Origin: Rhodobacterales bacterium 34-62-10
GTDB lineage: Bacteria; Pseudomonadota; Alphaproteobacteria; Rhodobacterales; Rhodobacteraceae
Direction: 5' to 3'
Length of the DNA: 6,725 nt
Assembly: GCA_002282555.1 (NCBI GenBank)
Contig: NCJR01000174.1
Coordinates: forward strand, 1 to 6,725
The notes beneath the pieces were generated by a model, which was not told the DNA's origin, did not search any database, and saw nothing but the letters and a program-made list of their open reading frames with translations. Below, piece by piece: positions 1-6,377 of the stretch. Position numbers and translations under genes: made by a program. Each line of letters begins with the position of its first letter. Position 1 is the first letter of the stretch.

Positions 1-20
1 ACCGTGATAATCTCCGACAT
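1..20 (-). CDS. Start of an unidentified gene (5' end only, cut by window edge)
   Basis: Only the first six codons (MSEIIT) are inside the window. The ATG lies at 20-18 and is preceded by a near-perfect Shine-Dalgarno sequence, AAAGGAGG at 34-27, with a 6-nt spacer, which is why I accept a start with so little coding sequence. It lies 71 bp downstream of the CusF-like gene on the same strand, with no hairpin-plus-T-tract terminator visible between them, so it may belong to the same transcript. In copper loci the next gene is often a metal-transporting P-type ATPase or a regulator, but six residues cannot tell which; no function is assigned. Confidence 0.55.
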
Positions 21-26
21 GACCGT

Positions 27-34
27 CCTCCTTT
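27..34 (-). promoter_or_regulatory. Strong ribosome binding site of the left-edge gene
   Basis: AAAGGAGG on the minus strand matches the anti-Shine-Dalgarno complement almost fully and sits 6 nt before the ATG at 20-18. It is the main evidence that a gene starts there. Confidence 0.6.
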
Positions 35-91
35 GTGGATCATCGCAGACCCACCTTGGCACATTGATGCCGTCGGGGGGCGGTCACATCA

Positions 92-424
92 TCAGAGCCC
101 GCCAATGGCATACATGCCGTCCTCGCCCTTGATCAGCATCAGAGTGACTTTGTCTCCGGCTGAAGCCCCGCCCAACATCTGCGCCTCGGAAGTAAGGGCG
201 AAATCCATCGTCATCGCGGGCCAGCCTATTTCCGGGATCGGATCATGGCTGACATTGACGGTGCCGTCGCCGATGGAATTCAGGGTGGCCGTGGTATGCA
301 CCGCGCCTTCCATCTGCGCATCGCTCATCTGCATCTGGGAATGATCCATCCCGTCGCTGGTCTGCGCCAGCGCCAAAGGCGCTGACAGAGCAAGGGCGAG
401 AATGGAAAGGGAGAGGGTTTTCAT
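92..424 (-). CDS. cusF: Periplasmic copper/silver-binding protein, CusF-like
   Basis: This is a 110-residue exported metallochaperone of the CusF family, which binds Cu(I)/Ag(I) in the periplasm and passes it to the CusBA pump. Residues 1-20 form a signal peptide with probable cleavage after ALA. A Met/His-rich stretch follows (about residues 26-38, MDHSQMQMSDAQM). The CusF fold covers about residues 40-110 and carries the family metal site HDPIPEIGWPAMTMDF: His60, Trp68 (cation-pi partner), Met71 and Met73, matching E. coli CusF H36, W44, M47 and M49. The ATG at 424 is chosen because an AAAGGA Shine-Dalgarno lies about 7 nt upstream and the signal peptide begins there. It starts 33 bp after the cusA stop on the same strand, so it is probably the last of the cus genes in one operon. 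Its core closely resembles the second CusF-like domain of the CusB-type protein in this window, suggesting shared origin by duplication. Confidence 0.93.
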   Translation of the reverse strand: MKTLSLSILALALSAPLALAQTSDGMDHSQMQMSDAQMEGAVHTTATLNSIGDGTVNVSHDPIPEIGWPAMTMDFALTSEAQMLGGASAGDKVTLMLIKGEDGMYAIGGL

Positions 425-457
425 GGGTATTCCTTTCAGTGGAGTTATAGTTAAGTG

Positions 458-1843
458 TCATTCGGCGAGGGTGGCAACTGCATCGGTCGGGGCCTGGCGC
501 TGCAATTCTCGGTTAACACGCTTCAAGGCCAGCCGTTTCCAGATCACGAAGATGGACGGGATCACAAACAGGGTCAGCAGGGTCGCCGTTGCCATGCCGC
601 CCACCATCGGCGCGGCGATCCGCTGCATGATCTCCGAGCCGGTCCCCGTGCCATACATGATCGGGATCAGGCCCGCGAAAATCGTCGCAACGGTCATGAT
701 CTTGGGGCGCACCCGCAACAGGGCGCCTTCGAACACGACCTCCTCGACATCGATCGCGGTCATCAGCCTCGATTCAAGAATGGCCCGTTCCTTACGCTTT
801 TCCCAGGCGAGATTGAGATAAAGCAGCATCACGATGGCTGTCTCTACCGCCACGCCCGCCAGCGCGATGAAGCCCACCAGCACGGCTACGGAAATGTCGA
901 AGCTGAGATACCAAAGGAACCACACGCCCCCGGCCAGGGCCACAGGCAGGGCCGTAAGGATGATGCCAACTTCGATTATCCGGTTGAACGCCAGAAACAG
1001 CATCAGGGTTATGATCAGAAGTGTCGCGGGGGCGACCAGCGTCAGCCGTTCCTGCATCCGTTCGATATACTCGTACTGGCCTGACCAGGTGATCGAATAG
1101 CCCGGCGGCAGCGTGACCTGATCGGCCACGAGTGCGCGGGCCTCCTTCACATATCCGCCCAGATCGCGCCCGGCGATATCGATAAAGACGAACCCGGTGC
1201 GCCGGGCGTTTTCGGAACGGATCATGGCAGGACCGTCAACGATCTTTACCTCGGCCAACGCCCCCAGCGGGATATGCGCGCCCGACGGTGTGACGACGGG
1301 CAGATCGCGCAAGGCTTCGGGACTGTCCCGCCATTCCTGCGGATAGCGCATATTGATCGGATAGCGCTCCAGCCCCTCGACGGATTCCGAGACCTGCATC
1401 CCGCCGATGGCGGTCTGAACAACGTCCTGAACGTCCCGCACGCTCATCATATAGCGCCCGGCCGCATCGCGGTCGGGCGTGATCTCGATGAAACGTCCGC
1501 CGATCGGCCGTTCGGCATAGGCCGACGCGGTGCCTTCCACGCTGGCGACAGCACGTTCCACCTCGATCCCGATCTCTTCGATCACGCGCAGATCGGCGCC
1601 GGAGATCTTGACGCCCACCGGCGTCTTGATGCCGGTGGCCAGCATGTCGATGCGGTTCTTGATGGGCTGGATCCAGACGTTGGTCACGCCGGGAATCTGC
1701 ACGGCCTTGTCCAGAGCATTGCGGATTCCTTCCATGGTCATGCCCGTGCGCCACTCCGCCTCGGGCTTCAGCTGGATTGTCGTTTCGATCATCGTCAGGG
1801 GCGCGGGGTCGGTTGCGGTGTCCGCACGGCCCAGCTTGCCAAA
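458..1843 (-). CDS. cusA: C-terminal part of CusA (continues in a shifted frame)
   Basis: The recognisable CusA sequence in this frame begins at [16 protein letters not shown] (1843) and runs 461 residues to the TGA at 458-460. The frame is open upstream as far as about 2278, but what it encodes there is non-homologous out-of-frame reading. Family features include [19 protein letters not shown] (Met at 1645-1643, equivalent to E. coli Met623) and RYMMSVRDV (Met at 1447-1445, equivalent to Met672). Together with the Met in the upstream fragment, these complete the three-methionine binding site. The second transmembrane block carries [16 protein letters not shown] with the conserved Glu at 844-842 (E939 equivalent) and RVRPKIMTV with the conserved Lys at 703-701 (K984 equivalent). 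The first in-frame ATG is at 1792-1790, only 2 nt after the upstream stop, with no convincing Shine-Dalgarno. An isolated product from there would have 444 residues and lack half the pump. Confidence 0.82.
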   Translation of the reverse strand, partial: FGKLGRADTATDPAPLTMIETTIQLKPEAEWRTGMTMEGIRNALDKAVQIPGVTNVWIQPIKNRIDMLATGIKTPVGVKISGADLRVIEEIGIEVERAVASVEGTASAYAERPIGGRFIEITPDRDAAGRYMMSVRDVQDVVQTAIGGMQVSESVEGLERYPINMRYPQEWRDSPEALRDLPVVTPSGAHIPLGALAEVKIVDGPAMIRSENARRTGFVFIDIAGRDLGGYVKEARALVADQVTLPPGYSITWSGQYEYIERMQERLTLVAPATLLIITLMLFLAFNRIIEVGIILTALPVALAGGVWFLWYLSFDISVAVLVGFIALAGVAVETAIVMLLYLNLAWEKRKERAILESRLMTAIDVEEVVFEGALLRVRPKIMTVATIFAGLIPIMYGTGTGSEIMQRIAAPMVGGMATATLLTLFVIPSIFVIWKRLALKRVNRELQRQAPTDAVATLAE

Positions 1844-3579
1844 TGCGCCTTTCCGATGGAGATGCCCGGATAGAGTGTCGGCATGTAGAGAAAATCGCCC
1901 TCGTTCAATTCGGGCATGAACTCGCTTCCGATCCGCTGCAAGGGCCACCACATCGACGCCACCACCAGACCCGCCAGCAGTGTCGTCGCCCAGGGCCAGG
2001 CGACGGCGGCATCCAGAAACGGGCGGTAGATCCAGATGATAATCCGGTTCAGCGGGTTCTTTCGCTCGGGCACGATGTGCCCACGCACGAAATACCCCAT
2101 CAGTACCGGCACAAGCGTGATGGATAGAATCGCCGCCGCGGCCATCGCGTAGGTCTTGGTGAAGGCCAGCGGTTTGAACAACCGTCCTTCCTGGCTTTCC
2201 AACACGAAGACGGGCAGGAAGCTGACGGTGATGATCGCAAGGGAATAGAACAGTGCCGGTCCCACTTCTGAGGCGCATTCGCTGACGATTCGCCAGCGGT
2301 TCTCGTTGGTCAGTTTCTCCTTTTCCAGCCGTCGGTGCATGGCCTCGATCATCACGATGGCCGCATCCACCATCGCGCCGATGGCGATGGCAATCCCGCC
2401 CAGAGACATGATGTTGGCGTTTACGCCCTGAAATTTCATGACGATGAAGGCGGCGGAAATGCCCAGTGGCAACGACACCAGAATGACCAGCGATGAGCGA
2501 ATGTGCAGAAGGAACGCGGCGCAGACCAGAATGACGACAATGAATTCCTCGGTCAGCTTCTTGCGCAGGTTGTCGATGGCGCGTTCGATCACCCCCGCCC
2601 TGTTATAGGTGGTGACGATCTCGACCCCCTCGGGCAGGTTTGTACGCAGCTCTTCGATGCGCGCCTCGACGGCTTTGATGGTGGCCAGCGCGTTGCCGCC
2701 CCAGCGCAGGATGACGACGCCGCCCACCGCGTCGCCCTCGCCATTGAATTCGCCCACGCCGCGGCGCATCTCGGGGCCGAGTCGGATGTCGGCCACGTCC
2801 CCCAATGTGACGGCCGCCCCCCGCGCGTTCACCATCAGCGGGGCCTTTGCAAGGTCGGGCAACTCGTTGATGTAGCCGGTAGAGCGGACCATGTACTCGG
2901 CCTCGCCCATCTCGATCACGCTGCCGCCGGTCTCGCGGTTTGCGTCCTCGATGGCGCTGCGGATCTGGGCGAGCGTCACGTCGTAGGCGCGCAGTTTGTT
3001 CGGATCGATGACGACCTGATACTGCTTGACCATACCGCCGATCGTGGCCACCTCGGACACGCCATCGACGGTCTGCAATTCGTATTTCAGGAACCAGTCC
3101 TGCAATGTGCGCAGTTCGGACAGATCGTGTCCGCCGGTGCGATCAATGAGGGCATATTGATAGATCCAGCCTACGCCAGTCGCATCCGGGCCAAGCTGCG
3201 GCGATACGCCTTCGGGCAGGTTCGCGGTAATCTGCCCCAGATATTCCAGCACCCGTGTACGTGCCCAGTACAGATCTGTGCCATCCTCGAAAACCACGTA
3301 GACATAGCTGTCGCCGAAAAACGAAAAGCCGCGTACGGCGCTGGCGCCGGGCACTGCCAGCATCGCCGTCGCAATCGGATAGGTGATCTGATCCTCGACG
3401 ACTTGCGGCGCCTGACCGGCATAGGGGGTGCGCACGATCACCTGCACGTCCGACAGATCGGGAATGGCGTCCACTGGGGTCGAGCGGATGGCCCAGACGC
3501 CGACGACGCCCATCATGATTGCCAGTGCGAGTATGATAACGCGGTTGGCGATCGAGGCCTGGATGATGGCGCGGATCAT
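1795..3579 (-). CDS. cusA: N-terminal part of CusA (open frame up to the premature stop)
   Basis: This open frame encodes 594 residues, of which 1-578 are CusA sequence and the last 16 (from HLASWAV) are out-of-frame reading after the deletion. It holds TM1 (about residues 13-31), the first periplasmic porter loop with [15 protein letters not shown] family sequence ([17 protein letters not shown], 84-100), and the first transmembrane block from about residue 343 onward. TM4 carries the RND proton-relay aspartate, Asp405, in [12 protein letters not shown]. Met391, Met403, Met410, Met479 and Met494 correspond to the paired methionines that line the CusA transmembrane metal relay. The second periplasmic loop begins with [20 protein letters not shown], where Met566 corresponds to Met573 of the E. 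coli three-methionine site. The frame ends at a TGA at 1797-1795. A product of this fragment alone would lack the second half of the transporter and is unlikely to pump. Confidence 0.85.
   Translation of the reverse strand: MIRAIIQASIANRVIILALAIMMGVVGVWAIRSTPVDAIPDLSDVQVIVRTPYAGQAPQVVEDQITYPIATAMLAVPGASAVRGFSFFGDSYVYVVFEDGTDLYWARTRVLEYLGQITANLPEGVSPQLGPDATGVGWIYQYALIDRTGGHDLSELRTLQDWFLKYELQTVDGVSEVATIGGMVKQYQVVIDPNKLRAYDVTLAQIRSAIEDANRETGGSVIEMGEAEYMVRSTGYINELPDLAKAPLMVNARGAAVTLGDVADIRLGPEMRRGVGEFNGEGDAVGGVVILRWGGNALATIKAVEARIEELRTNLPEGVEIVTTYNRAGVIERAIDNLRKKLTEEFIVVILVCAAFLLHIRSSLVILVSLPLGISAAFIVMKFQGVNANIMSLGGIAIAIGAMVDAAIVMIEAMHRRLEKEKLTNENRWRIVSECASEVGPALFYSLAIITVSFLPVFVLESQEGRLFKPLAFTKTYAMAAAAILSITLVPVLMGYFVRGHIVPERKNPLNRIIIWIYRPFLDAAVAWPWATTLLAGLVVASMWWPLQRIGSEFMPELNEGDFLYMPTLYPGISIGKAHLASWAVRTPQPTPRP
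1843..1849 (-). other. Deletion/frameshift junction in cusA
   Basis: On the minus strand the codons GGA AAG GCG (Gly-Lys-Ala, ending at 1846) are followed by the two bases CA and then TTT GGC AAG (Phe-Gly-Lys, from 1843) in a different frame. Family members have about 20 residues here, including a Thr-Asp and a Pro-Glu-Val motif, between the GKA-type and FGK-type sequences. The missing length is therefore about 58 bp, not a multiple of three. The loss is placed in the second periplasmic loop, just after the first Met of the three-methionine metal site. The length comes from recalled family sequence, so it may be off by a few bases. Confidence 0.75.
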
Positions 3580-5567
3580 TCGCCTGCCCCATCTGTGATG
3601 CCCACAAGGGTCATTGAGAAGTCAGGATTTTGCCGAAACTTCAGGGTGACCTCACGGCCCTCGGGCAGGGCTGAAGCGTCCACCGATGAGTCAATCGCGA
3701 AATCCATCGTCATGCCGGGCATCCCGGTTTCGGTGATCGGGCCATGCGTGATGGTTGCCGTTCGCGTGGCTGGATCGACGGCGTCGATGCTGCCGGGTAC
3801 GGTTATGGGCGGTGTCTTGCCTGCCTCCGGGGTGGTCTTGGCCACAGAATCCGTCATCGTCATGTCCTGTGCGATGTCGTCGCCGCTGTCCGTGCCTTTG
3901 CCGCGAACGGCCACCACCGTGAACACGCCGTCCTGGCCCTTGGACAGATCAAATTCGACTGGGGCGTCCAGCGGAACCGAAGCGGGGTCGAACCCCGCGA
4001 CGGGCATATCCATCTGCATCGCAGGCCAGCCAAGTTCTGGAATGGGATCATGGGCAAGCGTCAGCTTTCCATCGGCGGTGATTGCGACAACCCTTCCGTT
4101 GCCTGTTGCCGCAACACCGTCATCGCTCCCCAGCGAGATGAGCCCCAGCAGCCCGTCCGCGCCGCGCGCGACGCGAAAGACGACTTGCTGGCCGATCTTC
4201 AAACCATCCAGCGCGACATCCGCGCGCACCGCAAAGCGCGAGCTCATTGCAGGCCAGTCCAGCGCGTCGAGGGCGCCGTGCCGGATCGTCGCGATCCGCG
4301 CCTCTCGGTCCAGTGCGATCAACGCGCCCGTCCCGTCGGCCGGCGCGTCGTCCGTTGGCGCCATGCGCATCAATCCGGCGCTCAGCGCGCTTTCGCTGTC
4401 GAGCAGGAATTGCGCCGACGCGACGACCTCTTCGCCCGGAGCGAGGCCCTGAACCACTTCGGTGCGCCCGCCTTCGCCGAATTCGTCGTGCAGCCCCGTC
4501 GTGATGAGACGCGGCTTGTAAGTACCGTCGCCGGTTTTCAGGATGACGCGTTCGGCGGAGCCGGTGCGGATGATCGCTTCGGTCGGAACGGTCAGCGCCA
4601 TGCGCGTGTCGATCGGGATCAGGCTGACCGTGCCGAACATGTTGGGCCGCAGGAGCCCTTCGGAATTGTCGAACTGCAGACGCACAGGCAGGGTGCGCGT
4701 CTCGGGATCGAGCTCGGGGTAGACATAGTCGATTTCCCCTTCGAAGGTGCGGCCACTCAGATGGTCGAACGTGGCAACGGCACGCATGTCTTCGGTCAGC
4801 CGGGCGATGTCCCGCTCGAACACGTCGACGATCAGCCAGACGGCGCTGAGATCAGTCAGCGAGACGGCACGGGTTCCTGGTTGCAGGAACATCCCGTCTG
4901 CCGCATCAAGCGAGATGACGACGCCGTCCTGTGGCGCCAGAACTTCGAGGTTGCGCTCAGGCGTGCCGCTCGCTTCGATCCGGGTGATCTGCTCATCGGA
5001 CATTCCCTGACTGCGCAGGGCGTTTCGCGCAGCGTCGATGATCCTCTTGTCGCCTGCCTCGATCGCGCGGACCAGATCGCTGCTGGACGATCCGATCACG
5101 GGCGAGAACATCTCGAACAGGGTATCGCCCTTCTCGACGGGGTCGCCGACAGCCCGCACGTTGAGCGCCTCGATCCAGCCCTCGACACGGGTGTGAATGT
5201 GGCTGGTCAAATGTTCATCGTAGCCGACGAAGCCGACCGTCTCGATCCGCCTTGCAATCTCGGACGTCTTGGTGATCGCCGTGCGCACACCGATTGCATT
5301 GATCTCGCCAGTGGACAAAGTCACTTCTGCGGGATCGCCCGCTTCTTCCTGCCCAGAGTAGACCGGAATCAGATCCATCCCCATGGGCGACTTGCCGGGG
5401 CCGGGTTGCCTGAAGTTCGGGTCCATCGGAGCAACCCAGTACAGAATGTCCGGCCCGGCCACGTCGGTCGTGCCTGCCGGGTTCAGGTGAACCCTTTCCA
5501 GATAAATCCCGCCTGCCGCGCCCGCAGCAAGCGCCAGAACGGCCAGGGCCGAATATCGTCCACGCAT
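3576..5567 (-). CDS. cusB: CusB-type periplasmic adaptor with three C-terminal CusF-like domains
   Basis: This is the membrane-fusion (adaptor) subunit that joins the CusA pump to the outer-membrane channel; it has 663 residues, far longer than E. coli CusB (about 400). I start it at the ATG at 5567 ([10 protein letters not shown]) because GAGG lies 5 nt upstream and an uncleaved or signal-anchor hydrophobic segment (about residues 5-21) follows directly. A TTG at 5612 would only add a non-signal-like extension. Residues 42-71 form the metal-binding segment [20 protein letters not shown], with Met48, Met62 and Met64 matching the three copper-binding methionines of E. coli CusB. Lipoyl-like halves lie at about 123-156 and 207-240, flanking the alpha-hairpin. 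Beta-barrel and membrane-proximal parts reach about 400. Three CusF-like domains follow at about 413-480, 488-555 and 589-657. Its stop overlaps the cusA start (ATGA), indicating translational coupling. No lipobox cysteine is seen. Confidence 0.92.
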   Translation of the reverse strand: MRGRYSALAVLALAAGAAGGIYLERVHLNPAGTTDVAGPDILYWVAPMDPNFRQPGPGKSPMGMDLIPVYSGQEEAGDPAEVTLSTGEINAIGVRTAITKTSEIARRIETVGFVGYDEHLTSHIHTRVEGWIEALNVRAVGDPVEKGDTLFEMFSPVIGSSSSDLVRAIEAGDKRIIDAARNALRSQGMSDEQITRIEASGTPERNLEVLAPQDGVVISLDAADGMFLQPGTRAVSLTDLSAVWLIVDVFERDIARLTEDMRAVATFDHLSGRTFEGEIDYVYPELDPETRTLPVRLQFDNSEGLLRPNMFGTVSLIPIDTRMALTVPTEAIIRTGSAERVILKTGDGTYKPRLITTGLHDEFGEGGRTEVVQGLAPGEEVVASAQFLLDSESALSAGLMRMAPTDDAPADGTGALIALDREARIATIRHGALDALDWPAMSSRFAVRADVALDGLKIGQQVVFRVARGADGLLGLISLGSDDGVAATGNGRVVAITADGKLTLAHDPIPELGWPAMQMDMPVAGFDPASVPLDAPVEFDLSKGQDGVFTVVAVRGKGTDSGDDIAQDMTMTDSVAKTTPEAGKTPPITVPGSIDAVDPATRTATITHGPITETGMPGMTMDFAIDSSVDASALPEGREVTLKFRQNPDFSMTLVGITDGAGE
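3597..4331 (-). repeat. Three tandem CusF-like domains encoded in the cusB 3' end
   Basis: Domain 1 (4331-4128) reads [18 protein letters not shown]: His430, Trp438 and Met441 are present, but the second Met ligand is Ser443. Domain 2 (4106-3903) reads [17 protein letters not shown] and keeps the full set His506, Trp514, Met517 and Met519. Domain 3 (3803-3597) reads [17 protein letters not shown]: His608, Met619 and Met621 are kept, but Trp is replaced by Met616. A polar linker of about 33 residues with QDMTMTDS separates domains 2 and 3, while 1 and 2 are almost contiguous. The copies are clearly diverged, so this is an old duplication. Residue numbers are from the Met encoded at 5567. Confidence 0.85.
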
Positions 5568-5572
5568 GTTTA

Positions 5573-5577
5573 CCTCA
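5573..5577 (-). promoter_or_regulatory. Ribosome binding site deciding the cusB start
   Basis: TGAGG on the minus strand is followed by the 5-nt spacer TAAAC and then the ATG at 5567-5565. This places the start 15 codons inside the longest open frame. Confidence 0.6.
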
Positions 5578-5658
5578 ATTTCGGCTCCTGCACAGGTGCC
5601 GCTTCCAATCAATCAGCATCGCATGATCGCAGGATGCGACCACGCGTCAGGCAGTCGA

Positions 5659-6060
5659 TCAGATGTTGCGCGGAGGACGGTCTTGAGTGGTTCCCAAATG
5701 TAGCGGAAGCACCGCGCCGCCTTCGGCCAAAAGATCCGTGGCCAGCAGAGTGCTCACAGGAGCGTGTGTCGACACATCAAAGGATACATAAACGCTGCAC
5801 ATCGACGGCCCGCAGTGCATGGCGCTGCCGGACTCATCATCGGTTTGAGAGCTGATATGTGCCGTGTCATCTGGCTGAGCCGCGTGCATCGTGCAGTCGC
5901 CGGCGTGCTCGGCTTCGACTTGATGGCGGGTATGGCATTGCAGCGAATTGGATGCTGAAGCGGGAAGTATCGCCTGGAGCAACAGCATGATTGTCAGCAG
6001 CAATAAACCTGCCGGTCTCAAAACCGCTTGAACATCGAAATTTCGATATAGCCATGCCAT
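5659..6060 (-). CDS. Small exported Cys/His/Met-containing protein of unknown function
   Basis: I do not recognise a named family. The predicted product has 133 residues. Residues 1-36 look like a signal peptide or signal anchor: a basic start (Arg6, Arg15), a long Leu/Ile core at about 17-30, and a possible cleavage site ILPASA before SNS. The remainder is hydrophilic and holds four cysteines (42, 56, 83, 88) next to His and Met, as in QCHTRH, GDCTMHA and MHCGPSMC. This is compatible with either metal binding or disulfides in the periplasm. It ends in QDRPPRNI; a C-terminal RPPR-type tail is something I associate, without being able to verify it, with small proteins in alphaproteobacterial metal-efflux loci. 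It lies 91 bp upstream of cusB on the same strand with no clear terminator between them, so it is probably the first gene of the operon. No good Shine-Dalgarno precedes the ATG at 6060, so the start is uncertain. Confidence 0.72.
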   Translation of the reverse strand: MAWLYRNFDVQAVLRPAGLLLLTIMLLLQAILPASASNSLQCHTRHQVEAEHAGDCTMHAAQPDDTAHISSQTDDESGSAMHCGPSMCSVYVSFDVSTHAPVSTLLATDLLAEGGAVLPLHLGTTQDRPPRNI

Positions 6061-6377
6061 GTTGGTCGTGTGTCGATAAAACGCGCGAAGGTCAATTCAG
6101 AAACTTGTGATGGTAACGGGCCGGCGGAGAGGCGTAATCCGCGCCAACCACCGTCAGGTTGGCCCATTTTTTTGCCAAGCGGGCATCCGCTTCAAAGACG
6201 TCGATGGCCTTGAAAAAAAGCATGCTGGTCTTCTCAGGACAGCGCGAAACCACGTTCCGAACCTCCAGCGGATTGGAGAACCTGATAAGACGAAAAGCTG
6301 CACGATTGGCCCCACCGTTACAAAGCGTTACAAAAGAATTCACTGCCATGCCGTGCAGACCCGCGCTCAGTTGCCTA
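6061..6377. other. Intergenic stretch between the operon and the insertion sequence
   Basis: About 317 bp without a gene I can support. It is more A/T-rich in places than the flanks, with seven-base T and A runs near 6167-6173 and 6209-6217, and it contains the GTAAC direct repeat described separately. A minus-strand frame stays open from inside the insertion sequence (6448) down to 6092. Its downstream part has some high-GC codon choice (for example KAIDVFEADARLAKKWANL), so it could be the 3' remnant of a gene truncated by the insertion. I find no family match and treat it as unproven. The operon promoter probably lies here, but I see no convincing -35/-10 pair. Confidence 0.4.
6316..6335 (-). 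promoter_or_regulatory. Candidate response-regulator operator: GTAAC-N5-GTAAC direct repeat
   Basis: Two adjacent 10-bp units on the minus strand, TTTTGTAACG and CTTTGTAACG, differ at a single position. The 10-bp phasing places both GTAAC cores on the same face of the helix, as in OmpR/PhoB-class operators such as CpxR (GTAAA-N5-GTAAA). It sits about 255 bp upstream of the small exported gene and points toward the cus genes. A weak TTATCA-like -10 candidate lies about 26 nt downstream (near 6288-6283). Copper operons are often controlled by such two-component regulators, but none is encoded in the window, so the link is inference. Confidence 0.35.

Larger units (their letters stand above)
458..3579 (-). 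pseudogene. cusA: CusA-type copper/silver RND efflux pump, disrupted by a deletion and frameshift
   Basis: This is the inner-membrane pump of a heavy-metal RND system (HME-RND, CusA/CzcA family), which uses the proton gradient to export Cu(I)/Ag(I) through a CusB adaptor and an outer-membrane channel. The gene starts inside the cusB stop codon (ATGA overlap, 3579-3576) and ends at a TGA at 458-460. Two frames cover the family length between them. Residues 1-578 run from 3579 to 1846, and the rest, 461 residues, runs from 1843 to 458 in another frame. At the junction the family segment between GISIGKA and [12 protein letters not shown] is missing. In E. coli CusA, from memory, this interval is about 20 residues, which implies about 58 bp lost and gives an intact ancestor of about 1059 residues. 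Apart from that, all the family hallmarks I looked for are kept. Either this copy is inactivated or the sequence has an assembly error. The metal is assigned as copper/silver from the methionine sites and the CusF partners. Confidence 0.88.

Noticed and set aside
1846..2278. Upstream part of the open frame that carries the CusA C-terminal half
   Set aside because: Before FGKLGR the translated sequence has no similarity to RND pumps, while the overlapping frame encodes clear CusA there. It is out-of-frame reading, not a separate gene.
2503..4452. 649-codon plus-strand open frame opposite cusA and cusB
   Set aside because: It is antisense to two clearly recognised genes and its product is rich in Arg/Asp/His/Gly without family features. 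This is typical of the reverse frame of high-GC genes.
5568..5612. N-terminal extension of CusB from a TTG at 5612
   Set aside because: The ATG at 5567 has a GAGG site 5 nt upstream and begins directly at the hydrophobic export segment. The extension would bury that segment behind an acidic stretch.
5619..5639. TCGCAT/ATGCGA inverted repeat in the 91-bp gap before cusB
   Set aside because: A 6-bp stem with a 9-nt loop and no T tract is too weak for a terminator and has no other support.
3744..5855. 703-codon plus-strand open frame opposite cusB and the small exported gene
   Set aside because: Same reasoning: it lies opposite two supported genes, has no signal or domain pattern, and has a composition matching an antisense shadow.
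6067..6095. TTGACC (6095-6090) as a -35 box or CueR-type promoter before the small exported gene
   Set aside because: No -10 hexamer occurs at 16-19 bp, and the inverted half-site expected for a CueR/MerR operator is absent.
6159..6178. TTGGC...GCCAA inverted repeat around a seven-T run
   Set aside because: Only 5 bp of stem, with the T run in the loop rather than after the stem, so it does not fit an intrinsic terminator.
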